A stretch of DNA of 64,000 nt from Flaccisagitta enflata (GCA_965153355.1 OZ231127.1:87544001-87608000); one strand, 5' to 3'. Numbered from the stretch's first letter, positions 44,066 through 55,641 are shown. A program made the numbers and translations. The notes: generated by a model from the sequence alone, not told the origin.

Positions 44066-44185
44066 GGAAAGCGGAAGAAAGGTAATAGACTATACATAAA
44101 TTTTGCAAAAAAAAAAAACAAAAACAAAAACAAAAACAAAAAAAGAAAAAAAAAGAAAGGAACAAACCTCGTAGAAATTTTCACC

Positions 44186-44252
44186 ATGAAAATACTTGTG
44201 GTTTTCTTGGTGGTGATGGGACTCACCATGATGTGCTCAGTTGCAAGTACAA
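44186..44252 (+). CDS. First exon of a putative secreted peptide (copy 2)
   Basis: Identical in encoded sequence to the copy at 21251, with the same 5' leader (an A-rich CAAAAA run) and donor. Here the intron is free of the transposon (empty site gatt at 44272-44275), and the following 275 bases match those after the transposon in copy 1. No second exon could be assigned; the open frame near 45378-45505 is in the wrong phase. Confidence 0.45.
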
Positions 44253-44783
44253 GTAGGTTTTTCAGTGATACGATTGTATGAAATTTTTAGTCGCGTGTCG
44301 TCTCCTTCTCTATCTAGACCCGGGAGATGGTTAAAGGCACTTCTTCAGTCTCTATAATTTTACGTCAATTTGATCGCAAAAAAGTCTCAGGATCTAGCTA
44401 TTACGCATCATTTAGTCATTCTGAATGATAATGGATGGATATTTGATCACTGTGATCCATTCCAACCATTAAAATGCGATTGAAAAAATTCTGACAACTA
44501 TTTTACCAACCGCTTTCCCCATGATTTCAATTTGATGCTTCTACTTCTTATGACAGCGTGCCCATGAAGCCAACATTTAGGGTATCAATTTGGGTCAAAA
44601 TGAGAAAAATGTGAGGGTTAAAAAAGAAAAACAAATGAATAAAAGTGATTGAGATTAGACATACATGATATTTGAAAGTAAAATTTGCATCTTCTTGGCA
44701 AGAAACTCAGATTTTGCCACTATTACTGAAGATGTTATACTAAAAATTTCTACAAATTTCTTTTCTGTAGGCTGACAGGGTGC

Positions 44784-44926
44784 TGGTCGAAATTATAAGT
44801 TTGCATAGAAAACAAAAAAATGAAAAAACAAAAAACATAGTTCTCTTCCAAATTTGATTGCAAAGAGAACTATGTTTTTGAAAATGCAAAAAATCCCCGC
44901 ATTTGGCTGTCTTATAATTTCGACCA
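44784..44926. mobile_element. Small MITE, 143 bp
   Basis: 16-bp perfect inverted ends TGGTCGAAATTATAAG; a second inverted pair (catagttctctt/aagagaactatg) lies inside. No clear target duplication. Confidence 0.7.
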
Positions 44927-45377
44927 CAGAAAAAAGGTAGATTTAAATTTTTTTTTCTTAGTAGTTTGCCTTAAGTAAGAAAGCTTTCTCGGTTGTATAA
45001 CTGCCTGTGAGTGAATTTTTTTAATAAGTCACTATCAATGATCACTGATAAGAAGCTTCAATGCTTCGGTAACAGTTTTCTATGATTTCTACACACAAAA
45101 TACTACTATTTTCTGATTTTTCCCTCATTATGTAAATTATCTTTGTCACCCAAGGTACATAGCTTTTGACCTCTCCCCTGATTATAATAATGAAAATCCG
45201 GCCCCAGCATCGCTTTGACATCTTATCAGGAACCCTGATGGAGAATATAATCAGCTCTGGAAGCAACATAATTGTATTGATTGTCATGAAAATGTTATGA
45301 TATGAAGAGTCATGGGAAAAATTGTCGACGGTTTTTCGCAAAAATGCCACTATTTTGCTGCTTTTTTTCATATATAT

Positions 45378-45505
45378 TGTCTATCGAATCACCCTTAAGC
45401 GGCTATGTTGAGGTGTACATTAGCGTATTAAGTGCCGACAGTGACTACAAGACCAGAGAAAACGTTTATGAGGGGATTTATGACGCCGTATTGAACTTAA
45501 AGTAG
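45378..45505 (+). CDS. Possible terminal exon, unknown
   Basis: The frame ending SGYVEVYISVLSADSDY..YEGIYDAVLNLK has protein-like composition and follows a pyrimidine-rich stretch (gctgctttttttcat) with a weak acceptor (cttaag). It is not in phase with the secreted-peptide exon at 44186. Not recognised. Confidence 0.18.
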
Positions 45506-45550
45506 GCTGAAGCGTTTGCAGTTTTTCTGGGGGACTTGCCGTCTTATCCT

Positions 45551-45696
<146 letters not shown>

Positions 45697-46165
45697 TTTT
45701 CTCTTTCTCCATTAGGCAATTTCTGGTGCGGCGGCCGAAATTGGTTTGAAAACAGACGGTTTTGGTCATAGAACGGTTTTTGACTGTACCGTTCTCTAAC
45801 CAGAAAAAAAAATCTTGTTCGAAGTTTTTCATTTTCACTTCTTAAAGTGACACGAGGCGTCTAACTAACTAGCTGGCTGAATCAATGTAGTTTTCTGAAT
45901 ATTTTGACCGGCTCCAATCGAATCAATTATAAGTACACGCATGAACGAAGGGCCTCTTTGACCACAGATCCATCATCAATATATAAAATTTGACCAAATT
46001 CCGGACCACCCTGACATTCATCATACATCATATTAACCAGAAATAAACTCTAGGAAAATGAGAATGCAAATGTTTTTATTTTATTTCGATTTCAATTTAA
46101 GTAAGGCTGTATACAAAAATATATAATGCCGCAACCACAACAATTCAAAAATTTGACGTCACGTG

Positions 46166-46213
46166 ACCGACCGACCGACATGGCAAGTTCTAGAGTCGCG
46201 CGTCCGCGACTAA
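46166..46213 (+). mobile_element. Hairpin element, 3' fragment
   Basis: ccgaccgaccgacatggcaag plus the hairpin gtcgcgcgtccgcgac. Confidence 0.7.
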
Positions 46214-46643
46214 ATATGGACCATTCGCGGGCGAGAGTGAGAGAGAGAGAGCGAAAGCAGGATTGAGAGAAAGAGAATGAGAGAGAGAGCGAGAGCGAGT
46301 GAGCAAGAGCGAGAGAGCGAGAGCAAGAGCGAGAGAGCGAGAGAGCGAGAGAGAGCAAGAGTGAGAAAGCGAGTGAGAGTGCGAGAGCAAGAGCGAGAGA
46401 GAGAGTGAGAGAGAGAGCAAGAGCAAGAGCGAGAAAGCGAAAGCGATCGAGAGCGAGATCGAGAGAGATCGAGAGCGAGAGCGAGGGAGATAGAGAGAGA
46501 TCGAGAGTGAGAGCGGAAGAGAGCGAGAGCGAAAGAGAGCGAGAGAGAGCGAGAGCGAGAGCGAGAGAGAGAGAGTGAGAGCGAGAGAGAGAGAGCGAGC
46601 GAGAGAGAGAGAGAGAGAGCGAGAGCGAGAGAGAGAGAGAGAG

Positions 46644-46724
<81 letters not shown>

Positions 46725-46725
46725 A
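46214..46725. repeat. GAGAGC-type degenerate repeat then (CA)n
   Basis: Irregular gaga/gagc repeats to 46643, then (CA)n to about 46722. Confidence 0.95.
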
Positions 46726-46880
46726 AAATATGCAGCATGATAAATAAACAAACATTGTTATCCCGCGTTAATTGTTCAGAAGTCATAACATGAAAGTCCA
46801 TAAAGGAATATGTCTACCCGGTGGTTGATCTATTCCGGTTGGACCGACGGCCCAACACAAAAGCTTTCTTACGTACATCG

Positions 46881-47039
46881 ATGTGCTATGGTGCACCAAG
46901 ATATGCATTACTTCAGGCAATTCTATTCCTTGTCATCGCTGTGGTCACTAACGCGAATACTGGAAACAAACGTCCTATCAATATACCACCTTGTCTTTGC
47001 AATGCAGACCAGTGGGACGTTGATATGGAACCAATTTAA
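46881..47039 (+). CDS. Possible small secreted peptide
   Basis: A 52-codon ORF: MCYGAPRYALLQ, then a hydrophobic core (AILFLVIAVVTNA) typical of a signal peptide, then a short polar tail with a CxC pair and a stop. No family is recognised and no splice signals or promoter are evident, so it may be chance. Confidence 0.22.
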   Translation: MCYGAPRYALLQAILFLVIAVVTNANTGNKRPINIPPCLCNADQWDVDMEPI

Positions 47040-47091
47040 AGCTGTTAAGATAAACAGAAATGCAGATTAAGCTTTCAATGAAATATATCTT

Positions 47092-47400
47092 GTTTTTAGT
47101 CACGTGCACGCAACTCGACAACCCGCTTTGTCGGTTGGTCGGTCCAATCTTTGTTTTTTATTCTTTGACCGCACTGCTCCTGCCCAAATGATCTCAGATA
47201 TGGCCCCTGCCCACCCGCACGCGACTGGGGTAGCCGTATATCCGACCTTGTATGTGTGAGCGGCTCAATAATCCGCTATGTTCTTCGGTCCATCTGTTGG
47301 TCAGTCTATCGGTCAGTCAAGCTTAACTCTTTTGGCGTTTATAAGCGGTTTTTGCATCACTACTTGAGCCCATTCACTTGGGTCTTGTTTTGTGTCGGTT
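47092..47400 (-). mobile_element. Two adjoining hairpin elements
   Basis: 47092-47250 is near complete; 47255-47400 is a diverged second copy ending at gggtcttgttttg. Confidence 0.75.
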
Positions 47401-47836
47401 CATCCATCTGTCTTTCGCTCTGCCTCTGTAGAGCTCTTACTCTCGCTCTTGCTCTAGTTCTTTTTTTTAAACTTCTCAAAAGTGTCCTCGTCCGTCCTTA
47501 AGTCCTTTGGTTCAGAACGCATTTGTTTAACTAATTAACTGGGATATGTGTTGACCAACCTGTTTTTTTCATCATTGAATTATGCCACAAGTTCAACCTC
47601 CGAAAATCTTTACTGGACGAAAATTTCCCAAAGCCTTTTTCTAGCTTCTCCCAAAATCTTCCCGTATGCAGCTCTTCGTGTGCAGCCGTCTTTCATTTCG
47701 ATGATGCGGACGCTACAGATGACAATGCAGCGATACGGAAGCTATTGGGAAGAGTATAAAATTAGAATGTCGATCAATTTGTTGTTTTTTCTTTGTGTCT
47801 GTGAGCGGGGGAGTTTGTCGGTCCGTTCGTCCATAT

Positions 47837-47932
47837 CTCTCTCTTTCTCTCTTTTTCTCTCTTTTTCTCTCTTTTTCTCTCTTTTTCTCTCTTTTTCTCT
47901 CTTTCTCTCTCTCTCCCCCTCTCTCTCTCAAT
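47837..47932. repeat. CTCTCTTTTT repeat
   Basis: 10-bp units ctctctttttct; 47935-48400 shows nothing recognised. Confidence 0.85.
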
Positions 47933-48420
47933 TTCATCTTATTCCACATCACGATCATACTTTTCTCTTGTGGCGCTTCTTTGCCATCCTCTTGTGGTCC
48001 TTCTTATATTCGCAACCGCGTCCGCAAAGGGACATTTAGATGTAATTGATATCCCACGTTGATTGGCAGAAGCGGTGATGATTTCCGATAAATTTTGATA
48101 GCCAAAGGAAAGTATGGAGCCGCAGAAACTGTAATATTGGCATTCAGTTCCGCCGATCTATGATTGTCAAGAGTGTGATAGTTCGTTCGATACAGTTTTC
48201 TTGCCCAAATTGCCAATTGAGTCAAACGCAATCATCTATTTTTGGACTTAGTGCGTTGGAGATTTCGGGAAACGTAACATAACGATTACATATTAAATAA
48301 TTTCTTGCGTGTAAAAAAAAAAAGATTCTCGCTTTTCACGAGGGGCGGAAATTCTTCTACAAACTGCGAAACTAAGACGCAAATGTTCCGACCCTTATTT
48401 ACAGATATGCTTTCTCTTTC

Positions 48421-48605
<185 letters not shown>

Positions 48606-48620
48606 TTCACACCCATACAG

Positions 48621-48723
48621 ATTCCCTGCGTCACTCGTTGCTCCGAATTCACACTTATCGAGCTCTTGCATCTCCGGCTTGGATCTCCCTTACCAGTCCA
48701 GACCCCATTCTCACAGCCTTCCG
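48621..48723 (+). CDS. TRPC: TRPC-type cation channel, exon 1 of 8 seen here
   Basis: This exon encodes the end of the cytoplasmic N-terminal region (TRP_2 type) of a TRPC/TRP channel, a plasma-membrane Ca2+/Na+-permeable tetramer usually opened downstream of phospholipase C. The acceptor (cccatacag) follows a long CT tract that serves as polypyrimidine tract; the donor is gtaagt. With one base from a previous exon it reads [10 protein letters not shown], then [19 protein letters not shown], the block that follows the ankyrin repeats in this family. It ends after two bases of a codon. The preceding ankyrin exon was not found in the window. The symbol is family-level only: I cannot separate TRP, TRPL, TRPgamma and TRPC types. 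Confidence 0.9.
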
Positions 48724-49301
<578 letters not shown>

Positions 49302-49428
49302 ATTATCCTGGGAATTGGACTCACTGGCGAGGAAAGAAAATGAGTTCAAAGACATTTATGCAGAATTAAGTGAACAATGCAAAAAATTCGTCGTCGACCT
49401 TTTAGATCAATGCCGCAGTTCCGAGGAG
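49302..49428 (+). CDS. TRPC: TRPC-type cation channel, exon 2
   Basis: The acceptor (gacatgacag) and donor (gaggag|gtaagt) are canonical. The first base completes an Arg codon with the two bases left by exon 1, then the frame reads [19 protein letters not shown] and [18 protein letters not shown]. This is the helical linker that follows the ankyrin region in TRPC proteins; the LxxQCKxFxxxLLDQCR pattern is highly characteristic. It ends in phase 0. The intron before it (48724-49301) is almost entirely GT and GA dinucleotide runs. Confidence 0.92.
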
Positions 49429-49471
49429 GTAAGTGATAAACGGTTGATAAGATTTATTAACAATGTATAAA

Positions 49472-49541
49472 AACAAGGCCTAAAACACAACTGACCCATG
49501 TTCCGCGTAAGTGGGCAGGGGCAGTGATGCAAAGAATCGCC
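49472..49541 (+). mobile_element. Hairpin element, 5' fragment
   Basis: aaacaaggcctaaaacac, then taagtgggcaggggcagtgat, in TRPC intron 2. Confidence 0.65.
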
Positions 49542-50141
49542 AACAATCACCGCAAAGGCAAACTGTCACCTACCGATAGACAGTTGAACGGATCGACACG
49601 GCAGGGGGGACGGCAAACACTATCAAATATCGTATATGTTTAGTTTTGTGGTTTGGTAATTGACAATCGCCGCAAAGGCAAACTGTCACCTACCGATAGA
49701 CAGTTGAACGGATCGACATGGCAGGGGGGACGGCAAACACTATCAAATATCGTTTATGTTTAGTTTTGTGGTTTGGTAATTGACAATCGCCGCAAAGGCA
49801 AACTGTCACCTACCGATAGACAGTTGAACGGATCGACACGGCAGGGGGGACGGCAAACACTATCAAATATTGTATATGTTTAGTTTTGCGGTTTGGTAAT
49901 TGACAATCGCCGCAAAGGCAAACTGTCACCTACCAATAGACAGTTGAACGGATTGACACGGCAGGGGGGACGGCAAACACTATCAAATATCGTTTATGTT
50001 TAATTTTGTGGTTTGGTAATTGACAATCGCCGCAAAGGCAAACTGTCACCTACCGATAGACAGTTGAACGGATCGACACGGCAGGGGGGGACGGCAAACA
50101 CTATCAAACATCGTTTATGTTTACTTTTGTAGTTTGGTAAT
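49542..50141. repeat. 120-bp tandem repeat, five copies, in TRPC intron 2
   Basis: Five near-identical 120-bp units, each containing cgccgcaaaggcaaactgtc and atagacagttgaacgg, start at about 49542, 49662, 49782, 49902 and 50022. Copies differ at only a few positions, so the expansion is recent. The start of the array overlaps the end of a degraded hairpin element. Confidence 0.95.
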
Positions 50142-50211
50142 TGACAACCGCGATGAGGCTATTTGACTTTATGATCGGCGACCAGACTATATAAACAAAA
50201 TTTCGAACGAA

Positions 50212-50762
50212 CTTATGGGCAGCGGCCCCAAAGGGGACGAGGTCCTGTAGAACACAGTGGGACTTTTTTTCATCCGTTAGTTCGTTCCTCCGTTCCTCCG
50301 TCCGTCCGTTCGTTAGTCCCCCCAGGCCTTCTTTGGCCTGAAATCTGCCCTCTCAAGCCTGAAATCTGCCCTCTCAGACCTGAAATCTGCCCTCTCAGGT
50401 CTTGAATCTGCCCTCTCAGGCCTGAAATCTGCCCTCTCAGGCCAGAAATCTGCCCTCTCATGCCTGAAATCTGCCCTTTCAGTCCTTGATTCGGCCCTCT
50501 ATAGCCTGAAATCAGTCCTTTCAGGCCTGAAATCTGTCTTCTCAGATTCAAGGCCTGAGATGGCAGATTTCAGGCCTGAGAGGGTAGATTTCAGGCCTGC
50601 GAGGACAGATTCCTGAGAGGGCCAGGGGGAATGACGGACGGATGGACGGATGGACAAATGAACTTCCCCCTGTGTTCTACAGAACTTCGTCCCCTTAGGG
50701 GCCGCTCCCCTGCTTCCTCTCATTCCAATTTCAACCAAGCAAAGCAGGGCAACGGGTATCGC
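50212..50762. mobile_element. GCGGCCCC foldback element in TRPC intron 2
   Basis: gggcagcggccccaaagggg and tgttctacagaacttcgtcc..cccttaggggccgctccc are inverted; the interior is a 20-bp repeat of type ctcaggcctgaaatctgccc. After it, gggcaacgggtatcgctgac mirrors the leader of the other copies. Confidence 0.8.
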
Positions 50763-50812
50763 TGACCCTATATTACCCATGGGCGACCTGTTTTCACTCG
50801 TTCTGTCATTAG

Positions 50813-50992
50813 GTTATCGCTGTTTTAAACAAAGACAGCGATTCCGACTCTGAAGCGGACAGCGATGAGGATATTTGGACGACGACGAAGGAACAACGAG
50901 GACGTGAAGTCAGAGGAGTCTCTGGTGGATGGCAAGGGGAAAGACTTACTCTTGCCAGATTAAAACTTGCCCTTAAATACGAGCAAAAACAG
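50813..50992 (+). CDS. TRPC: TRPC-type cation channel, exon 3
   Basis: Sixty codons in phase 0, acceptor cattag, donor aaacag|gtgagt. It opens with VIAVLNKDSDSDSEADSDED, an acidic stretch matching the 'AIL' turn of TRPC proteins, and ends with LARLKLALKYEQKQ, the conserved helix before the membrane domain. The Ser/Asp run and a Trp-rich insert make the middle longer than I expect for the family. The last 79 bases of this exon, including the donor, are repeated three more times directly downstream (see the separate entry). The first donor is chosen because only it keeps the frame into exon 4. Confidence 0.92.
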
Positions 50993-51310
50993 GTGAGTCT
51001 ATGGTGGCTGGTGAGGGGAAAGACTTACCCTTGCCAGATTAAAACTTGCCCTTAAATACAAGCAAAAACAGGTGAGTCTATGGTGACTGGTGTGGGGAAA
51101 GACTTACCCTTGCCAGATTAGAACTTGCCCTTAAATACAAGCAAAAACAGGTGAGTCTATGGTGGCTGGTGTGGGGAAAGACTTACCCTTGTCAGATTAA
51201 AACTTGTCCTTAATTATGAGCAAAAATAGGTTGGCCTGTGGTGGATGGCAAAAGGAAAGACTGTCCTTTGCCCGACTAAAACTTGTTCTTAAATACGGGC
51301 AATTAGCATA
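50993..51310 (+). repeat. 79-bp tandem copies of the exon 3 tail with splice donors
   Basis: Directly after exon 3 the last 79 bases of the exon plus donor recur: copies end at 51071, 51150 and 51229, with a further decayed partial copy after that. The first two end in caaaaacag|gtgagtct exactly as the real donor does; the third has decayed to aatag|gttggc. The unit is not a multiple of three and reading on gives an in-frame TAA in the first copy, so use of a downstream donor would truncate the protein. Confidence 0.9.
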
Positions 51311-51643
51311 TCACGACGTATCCATATGAACATGAGGTAAACCAATGACTCAATGAGCTAACTGTACGCCTGTTTAACGTAACAATCTTCATATAGATAT
51401 GCCCCGATTCATGGAATATGGTCATCATTGTACCAAAATCGCTACCAGTCGAGAGAATATCCTTTTGTTGACAAAAAAAGAAAACATATTTATGGGTATT
51501 TATGGTTTGGAGGCCAGGAAGCCAAAGAAAGCAAATAGGCGAAGAGACCAAAAAGCGGGAGTGACATGATTGAAATGTTTGGAGAGAATGAACCATGAAG
51601 ACAAACGCTTTCTACAGCCAATGCTATTGAGAAGAGGAAAGAA

Positions 51644-51644
<1 letters not shown>

Positions 51645-51700
<56 letters not shown>

Positions 51701-52422
51701 TTATATTGTAATAGATGTCTCCCTCAGGGCGTTAAAAAATCGGGAAATGTAGAGAAAGAGAGGAGAGATAAAGAAGATGAAGGAGAAGAATGGAAAGGAA
51801 TAGTGATGAAGAAGGTGAGGAAGGATTGGGATATTGAAAACAAAGAAAAAGGAAAGTAGAAAGAGAAGAGGGAGAAGAAAAACAAGAACAAGAAGAACAA
51901 GAAGAGCAAGAAGAACAGGAAGAACAGGAAGAACAGGAAGAACAGGAAGAACAGGAAGAACAGGAAGATCAAGAAGAACAAGAAGAACAAGAAGAACAAG
52001 AAGAGCAAGAAGAGCAAGAAGAGGAAGAAGAACAAGAGGAACAAGAAGAACTAGATGAACAAGAAGAACAAGAAGAACAAGAAGAACAAGAAGAACAAGA
52101 ATAACAAGAAGAACAAGAAGAACAAGAAGAACAAGAAGAACAAGGACAAGAACAATAACAAAAACAAGAAAAAGAAGAAAAAGACCAAGAAGAAAAAAGA
52201 AGAAGAAGAAGAAGAAGTAGAAGAAGAAGAAGAAGAAGAAGAAGAAGAAGAAGAAGAAGAAGAAGAAGAAGAAGAAGAAGAAGAAGAAGAAGAAGAAGAA
52301 GAAGAAGAAGAAGAAGAAGAAGAAGAAGAAGAAAAAAGAACAAGAGTAAATCGTTCCCATCAGATCAAAGACTGACATAAACAGTTTACCCATATCTCTT
52401 TCTATTTCTCTCTTTCTTTCTT

Positions 52423-52458
<36 letters not shown>
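51645..52458. repeat. GA, GAA/GAACAA and CT repeats in TRPC intron 3
   Basis: The intron holds (GA)n at 51645-51698, a (GAACAA/GAA)n tract at about 51880-52335 and (CT)n at about 52428-52458 just before the exon 4 acceptor. The purine and pyrimidine tracts are complementary within one transcript. The rest of the intron is not recognised. Confidence 0.9.
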
Positions 52459-52461
<3 letters not shown>

Positions 52462-52493
52462 CCTGTCTCTCACTCCCATGCCTCTCCCATCAG

Positions 52494-52667
52494 TTTGTTG
52501 CCCATCCTCATTGTCAGCAATTGTTGACTTCGATTTGGTACGACGGCCTTCCAGGATGGCGCAAACACAACTTTTTTCTCAAGACGATTATTTGTGCCTC
52601 ACTCATATGCCTTTTCCCCTTCATGGCCATATATTATCTCATTCTCCCTCGTTCCAAAATCGGCCAG
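52494..52667 (+). CDS. TRPC: TRPC-type cation channel, exon 4 (pre-S1 elbow)
   Basis: Fifty-eight codons, phase 0 at both ends; acceptor cccatcag behind a CT tract, donor cag|gtaaag. It reads FVAHPHCQQLLTSIWYDG, the near-invariant TRPC motif, then GWRKHNFF and a hydrophobic helix (TIICASLICLFPFMAIYYLI) followed by basic PRSKIGQ. In TRPC structures this hydrophobic segment is the pre-S1 elbow, lying partly in the membrane. A perfect GA repeat starts ten bases after the donor. Confidence 0.95.
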
Positions 52668-52677
52668 GTAAAGAAAC

Positions 52678-52769
<92 letters not shown>
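52678..52769. repeat. (GA)n microsatellite just after the exon 4 donor
   Basis: About 46 perfect GA units begin ten bases after the donor at 52668. A short GCAGT repeat follows (about 52787-52815). Confidence 0.95.
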
Positions 52770-52771
<2 letters not shown>

Positions 52772-52979
52772 TAGCCGCGGCGGTGCTGCAGTGCGGCAGT
52801 GCGGCAGTGCGGCAGCAGGAAAGGCTGCATTCACGAGTGCTAATGACAGAATCCATCAACGACTTGTATGAGTGCATGTGCAATGTGCAATTTTGCATTT
52901 ACGTGTGTGTTTGCGTGCGTGTTCATAATTTTTCTTCGGGTGCATTTTTTTTTCTTTTCTTTTCAAAACCTTCAGTACA

Positions 52980-53124
52980 CTTTTTAGTCACGTGCGTGCG
53001 ACTCTATAACCCAGTTGGTCTGTTGGTCGGTCAACGTCGTTTACGGGCGGTTTATGTGTTACTGCTCCTGCCCAACCGTTTGGTTGGTCTATTTCATCAC
53101 TGCCCCTGCCCATCCGCACGTGGT
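52980..53124 (-). mobile_element. Hairpin SINE-like element with an 11-bp target duplication
   Basis: CCTTCAGTACA flanks both sides (52969-52979, 53125-53135). The 5' (aaggccgg) end is missing, as in 5'-truncated retroposons. Confidence 0.85.
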
Positions 53125-53160
53125 CCTTCAGTACAATGACCTTGAACAAGATTCTTAGAT

Positions 53161-53356
53161 AAACAAGGCCCACACCTCTCACTCGCTTGCGGTCATCAAG
53201 ACTAAAAGACAAAAAGTCAAAATGTAGAATGAATTAAAATGACTTGAAACGACGTAAAACGGCGAAAAAAATTAACGGAGACGGCCCGACATACGGACCG
53301 ACCGACCGACATAGCGGGTCATAGTCTCATAGAGTCGCTTAGCACGCGACTAAAAA
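53161..53356 (+). mobile_element. Hairpin SINE-like element
   Basis: Diverged 5' half, ends in cgcgactaaaaac. Confidence 0.78.
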
Positions 53357-53727
53357 CAGAGACGTTGGGAAGATTCTTCTCTTAAAGTACAGAACAGGAT
53401 GAATAGAAAGAAAGAAAAATGGAAGTACGGAAATGGACTGTCAAGACGAAAAACGCGCTTGAGGAAAAAAAAGGGAGAAATTCTATCTTTTTTTGTATTT
53501 ATATGGGTGAAAACATTTCCATAATGTTATGCAATTCCCTTTTTTTTCAAGTGCTATTGTTGCTTTTGTGGGCCCTTTTTTTACCTTTTTTCCCATTTCT
53601 TTCCAATCTTTAAAGCCCTTTTCTTTTGCAAAACGGAGTCATAATCCTCACTTTCATTCCGCATTGAATTTTTCATCACAACACCACCAATTATTTCTCT
53701 CTTTTCTCTTTTTTTTCTCTCGGGCAG

Positions 53728-53821
53728 GTTTTGAGAAGCCCATTCATGAAATTCCTGAATCATTCAGTTTCATTTGGAATTTTCCTGTCACTTCTTGTCT
53801 TCGCCTCCATACGAACATCAG
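53728..53821 (+). CDS. TRPC: TRPC-type cation channel, exon 5 (S1)
   Basis: Thirty-one codons plus one base; acceptor tctcgggcag, donor g|gtgagg. The product VLRSPFMKFLNHSVSFGIFL continues as a hydrophobic helix SLLVFASIR, matching the S1 block of TRPC channels (family form: LRSPFMKF...FxxFLxLLVF). The donor runs straight into a GGAA/GAAA repeat of about 400 bp, with the gtgagg donor being the first copy of the purine pattern. The exon ends with the first base of a Gly codon. Confidence 0.93.
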
Positions 53822-54142
53822 GTGAGGAAGGAAGGAAAGAAGGAAGGAAGGAAGGAAGGAAGGAAGGATGGTAAGAAGGCAGGAAGGAAGGGAGGAAGAA
53901 AGGAAAGGAAGTTAGACAGGAAGGAAGGAAGGAAGGAAAGAAGGAAGGAAGGAAGGAAGGAAGGAAGGAAGGAAGGAAAGGATGGAAGGTAGTAAGGAAG
54001 GAAGGAAGGAAGGAATGAAGGAAGGAAGGAAGGAAGGAAGGAAGGAAGGAAGGAAGGAAGGAAGGAAGGAAGGAAGGAAGGAAGGAAGGAAGGATGAAAG
54101 AGCGAAAGAAAAAAGAAGGAAAGAAAGAAAGAAAGAAAAAAA

Positions 54143-54217
<75 letters not shown>

Positions 54218-54230
54218 GAAGGAAGGACGG
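53822..54230. repeat. (GGAA)n and (GAAA)n tract at the start of TRPC intron 5
   Basis: An imperfect GGAA repeat runs from the donor to about 54090, followed by GAAA repeats to about 54220. Open frames of KERKKE or SFLPSF type here are translation of the repeat. Confidence 0.95.
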
Positions 54231-54625
54231 AAGAAAGAAAGAAGGAATGGGGGAAGGAAGGAAAGAAGGGATGTAGGGAGTTAGAAAGGATTACGATAAA
54301 AAGAATCAAGGAGGAAGGAAGTAATGATGTAAAAGTGTAAGGCAGATTGAAGGTTGGTGGGAAGGAAAATATCCACGGAGTGAAGAAAGGAAGAATCCAT
54401 GGAAAGGGGATAAGTTCAGATAGAGGAATGAGAGGACAAAAAAAAATTGATAAAAGGAAAAAAAGTGGCAATGCGAAAAGAAAATCAGAATACAACTAAA
54501 AAGTCTATAGAATAAACAATATGGCAACGTGAGGGAAGAAAGGTGATAATACTAACCCAGATGGGTCGTGTTGAATAAGAAATATGGTAAAAAATGATGT
54601 AAAAAATGGTAAAAAGTAGTATAAT

Positions 54626-54978
54626 AACAAGTCATCCAAGGATTGCACATGGTCAGCGGTACCCGATGCCCTGCTTGGAGTGATAGCTGAAGAAGTGGTG
54701 TGAGAGCAGGGCAGCGGCCCCAAAGGGCCGATGTCCTGTAGGACACAGGGGTGAACCATTACGTACGTCTGTCCTGACAAGGCTGATTTAGGGCCTTGAA
54801 GAGCTAATTTTGGGCCTCAGAGGACTGATTTTTGGCCTGAGAGGGCTGATTTTGGGCTTAAGAGGGCTGATTTGGGTTCTGAGAGGGGCCTGGGGGGGGG
54901 ACGGACAGACGTACGTAATGGTTCACCCCTATGTCCTACAGTACAGCGGCCCTTTGGGGCCGCTGCCCAAAAAGGCTA
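54626..54978. mobile_element. GCGGCCCC foldback element in TRPC intron 5
   Basis: Near-identical to the copy at 25973 over leader and ends, but with a shorter internal minisatellite. Confidence 0.85.
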
Positions 54979-55335
54979 GATATCTGCGAGAGACATATGT
55001 TTAAAAGTGGCCGGGACGTGAGGAAAGAGAATGGAGGAAAAAGCTTTATTTCCTTTCTATTATATGGAATCTCCCTGTTGGTGTGGTAATCTTAGGCGTC
55101 CTGGTCGTTCCTGTCCCTTGTCTAGATATATTCACCCGAACTTTTGGCGCGTTTCTAGTCACAGAAACAGCGAATTTTTGCCGGGCCACATGGTCGCTCG
55201 CGATGTTTGCTCGCTCGCACTGCTCACACAATGCAATTGTTCCACAGTGTTTTACTTTGCTACAGTTGCTCGCTTGCCCCATTCATAAGCTCTCTCAATA
55301 GTTTGTAAAAAGGTGAAATTTATATATATTCACGC

Positions 55336-55641
55336 TAGGGTGGTCGGGTATTGGGTCAAATTTTATATATTGATATACTTGGGCCCTTTGCACAAATATC
55401 CAATAAAAGAGGGATTTCTCAAAAGTTGGGGTGTGAAATCAAATAAAAAACCTTGTTGGCAAAACCATAGGCTTACTATGGGGACTTTTTTTTACCATAG
55501 GAAGCCTATAGTTTTGCCGACATGGTTTTGTCTTCAAATTCAGACCTCTGCTTGTGGGAAAACCTTCGTTTTTAGTACACTTATGCACAAAACTAGAGTA
55601 TATCATTTTTTGAAATTTGACCCTATTTCCCGACCACCCTA
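55336..55641. mobile_element. hAT-type MITE, 306 bp, in TRPC intron 5
   Basis: Ends TAGGGTGGTCGGG..CCCGACCACCCTA, perfect 8-bp target duplication ATTCACGC (55328-55335, 55642-55649). TAGGG start and 8-bp duplication are hAT traits. Confidence 0.9.

Noticed and set aside
45378-45505. Second exon of the secreted peptide at 44186
   Set aside because: The open frame is out of phase with the donor of that exon and the acceptor is weak; kept only as a weak separate candidate.
46092-46801. 200-residue Ser/Leu/Arg and CVCVCV frames
   Set aside because: Translation of GAGAGC and CA repeats.
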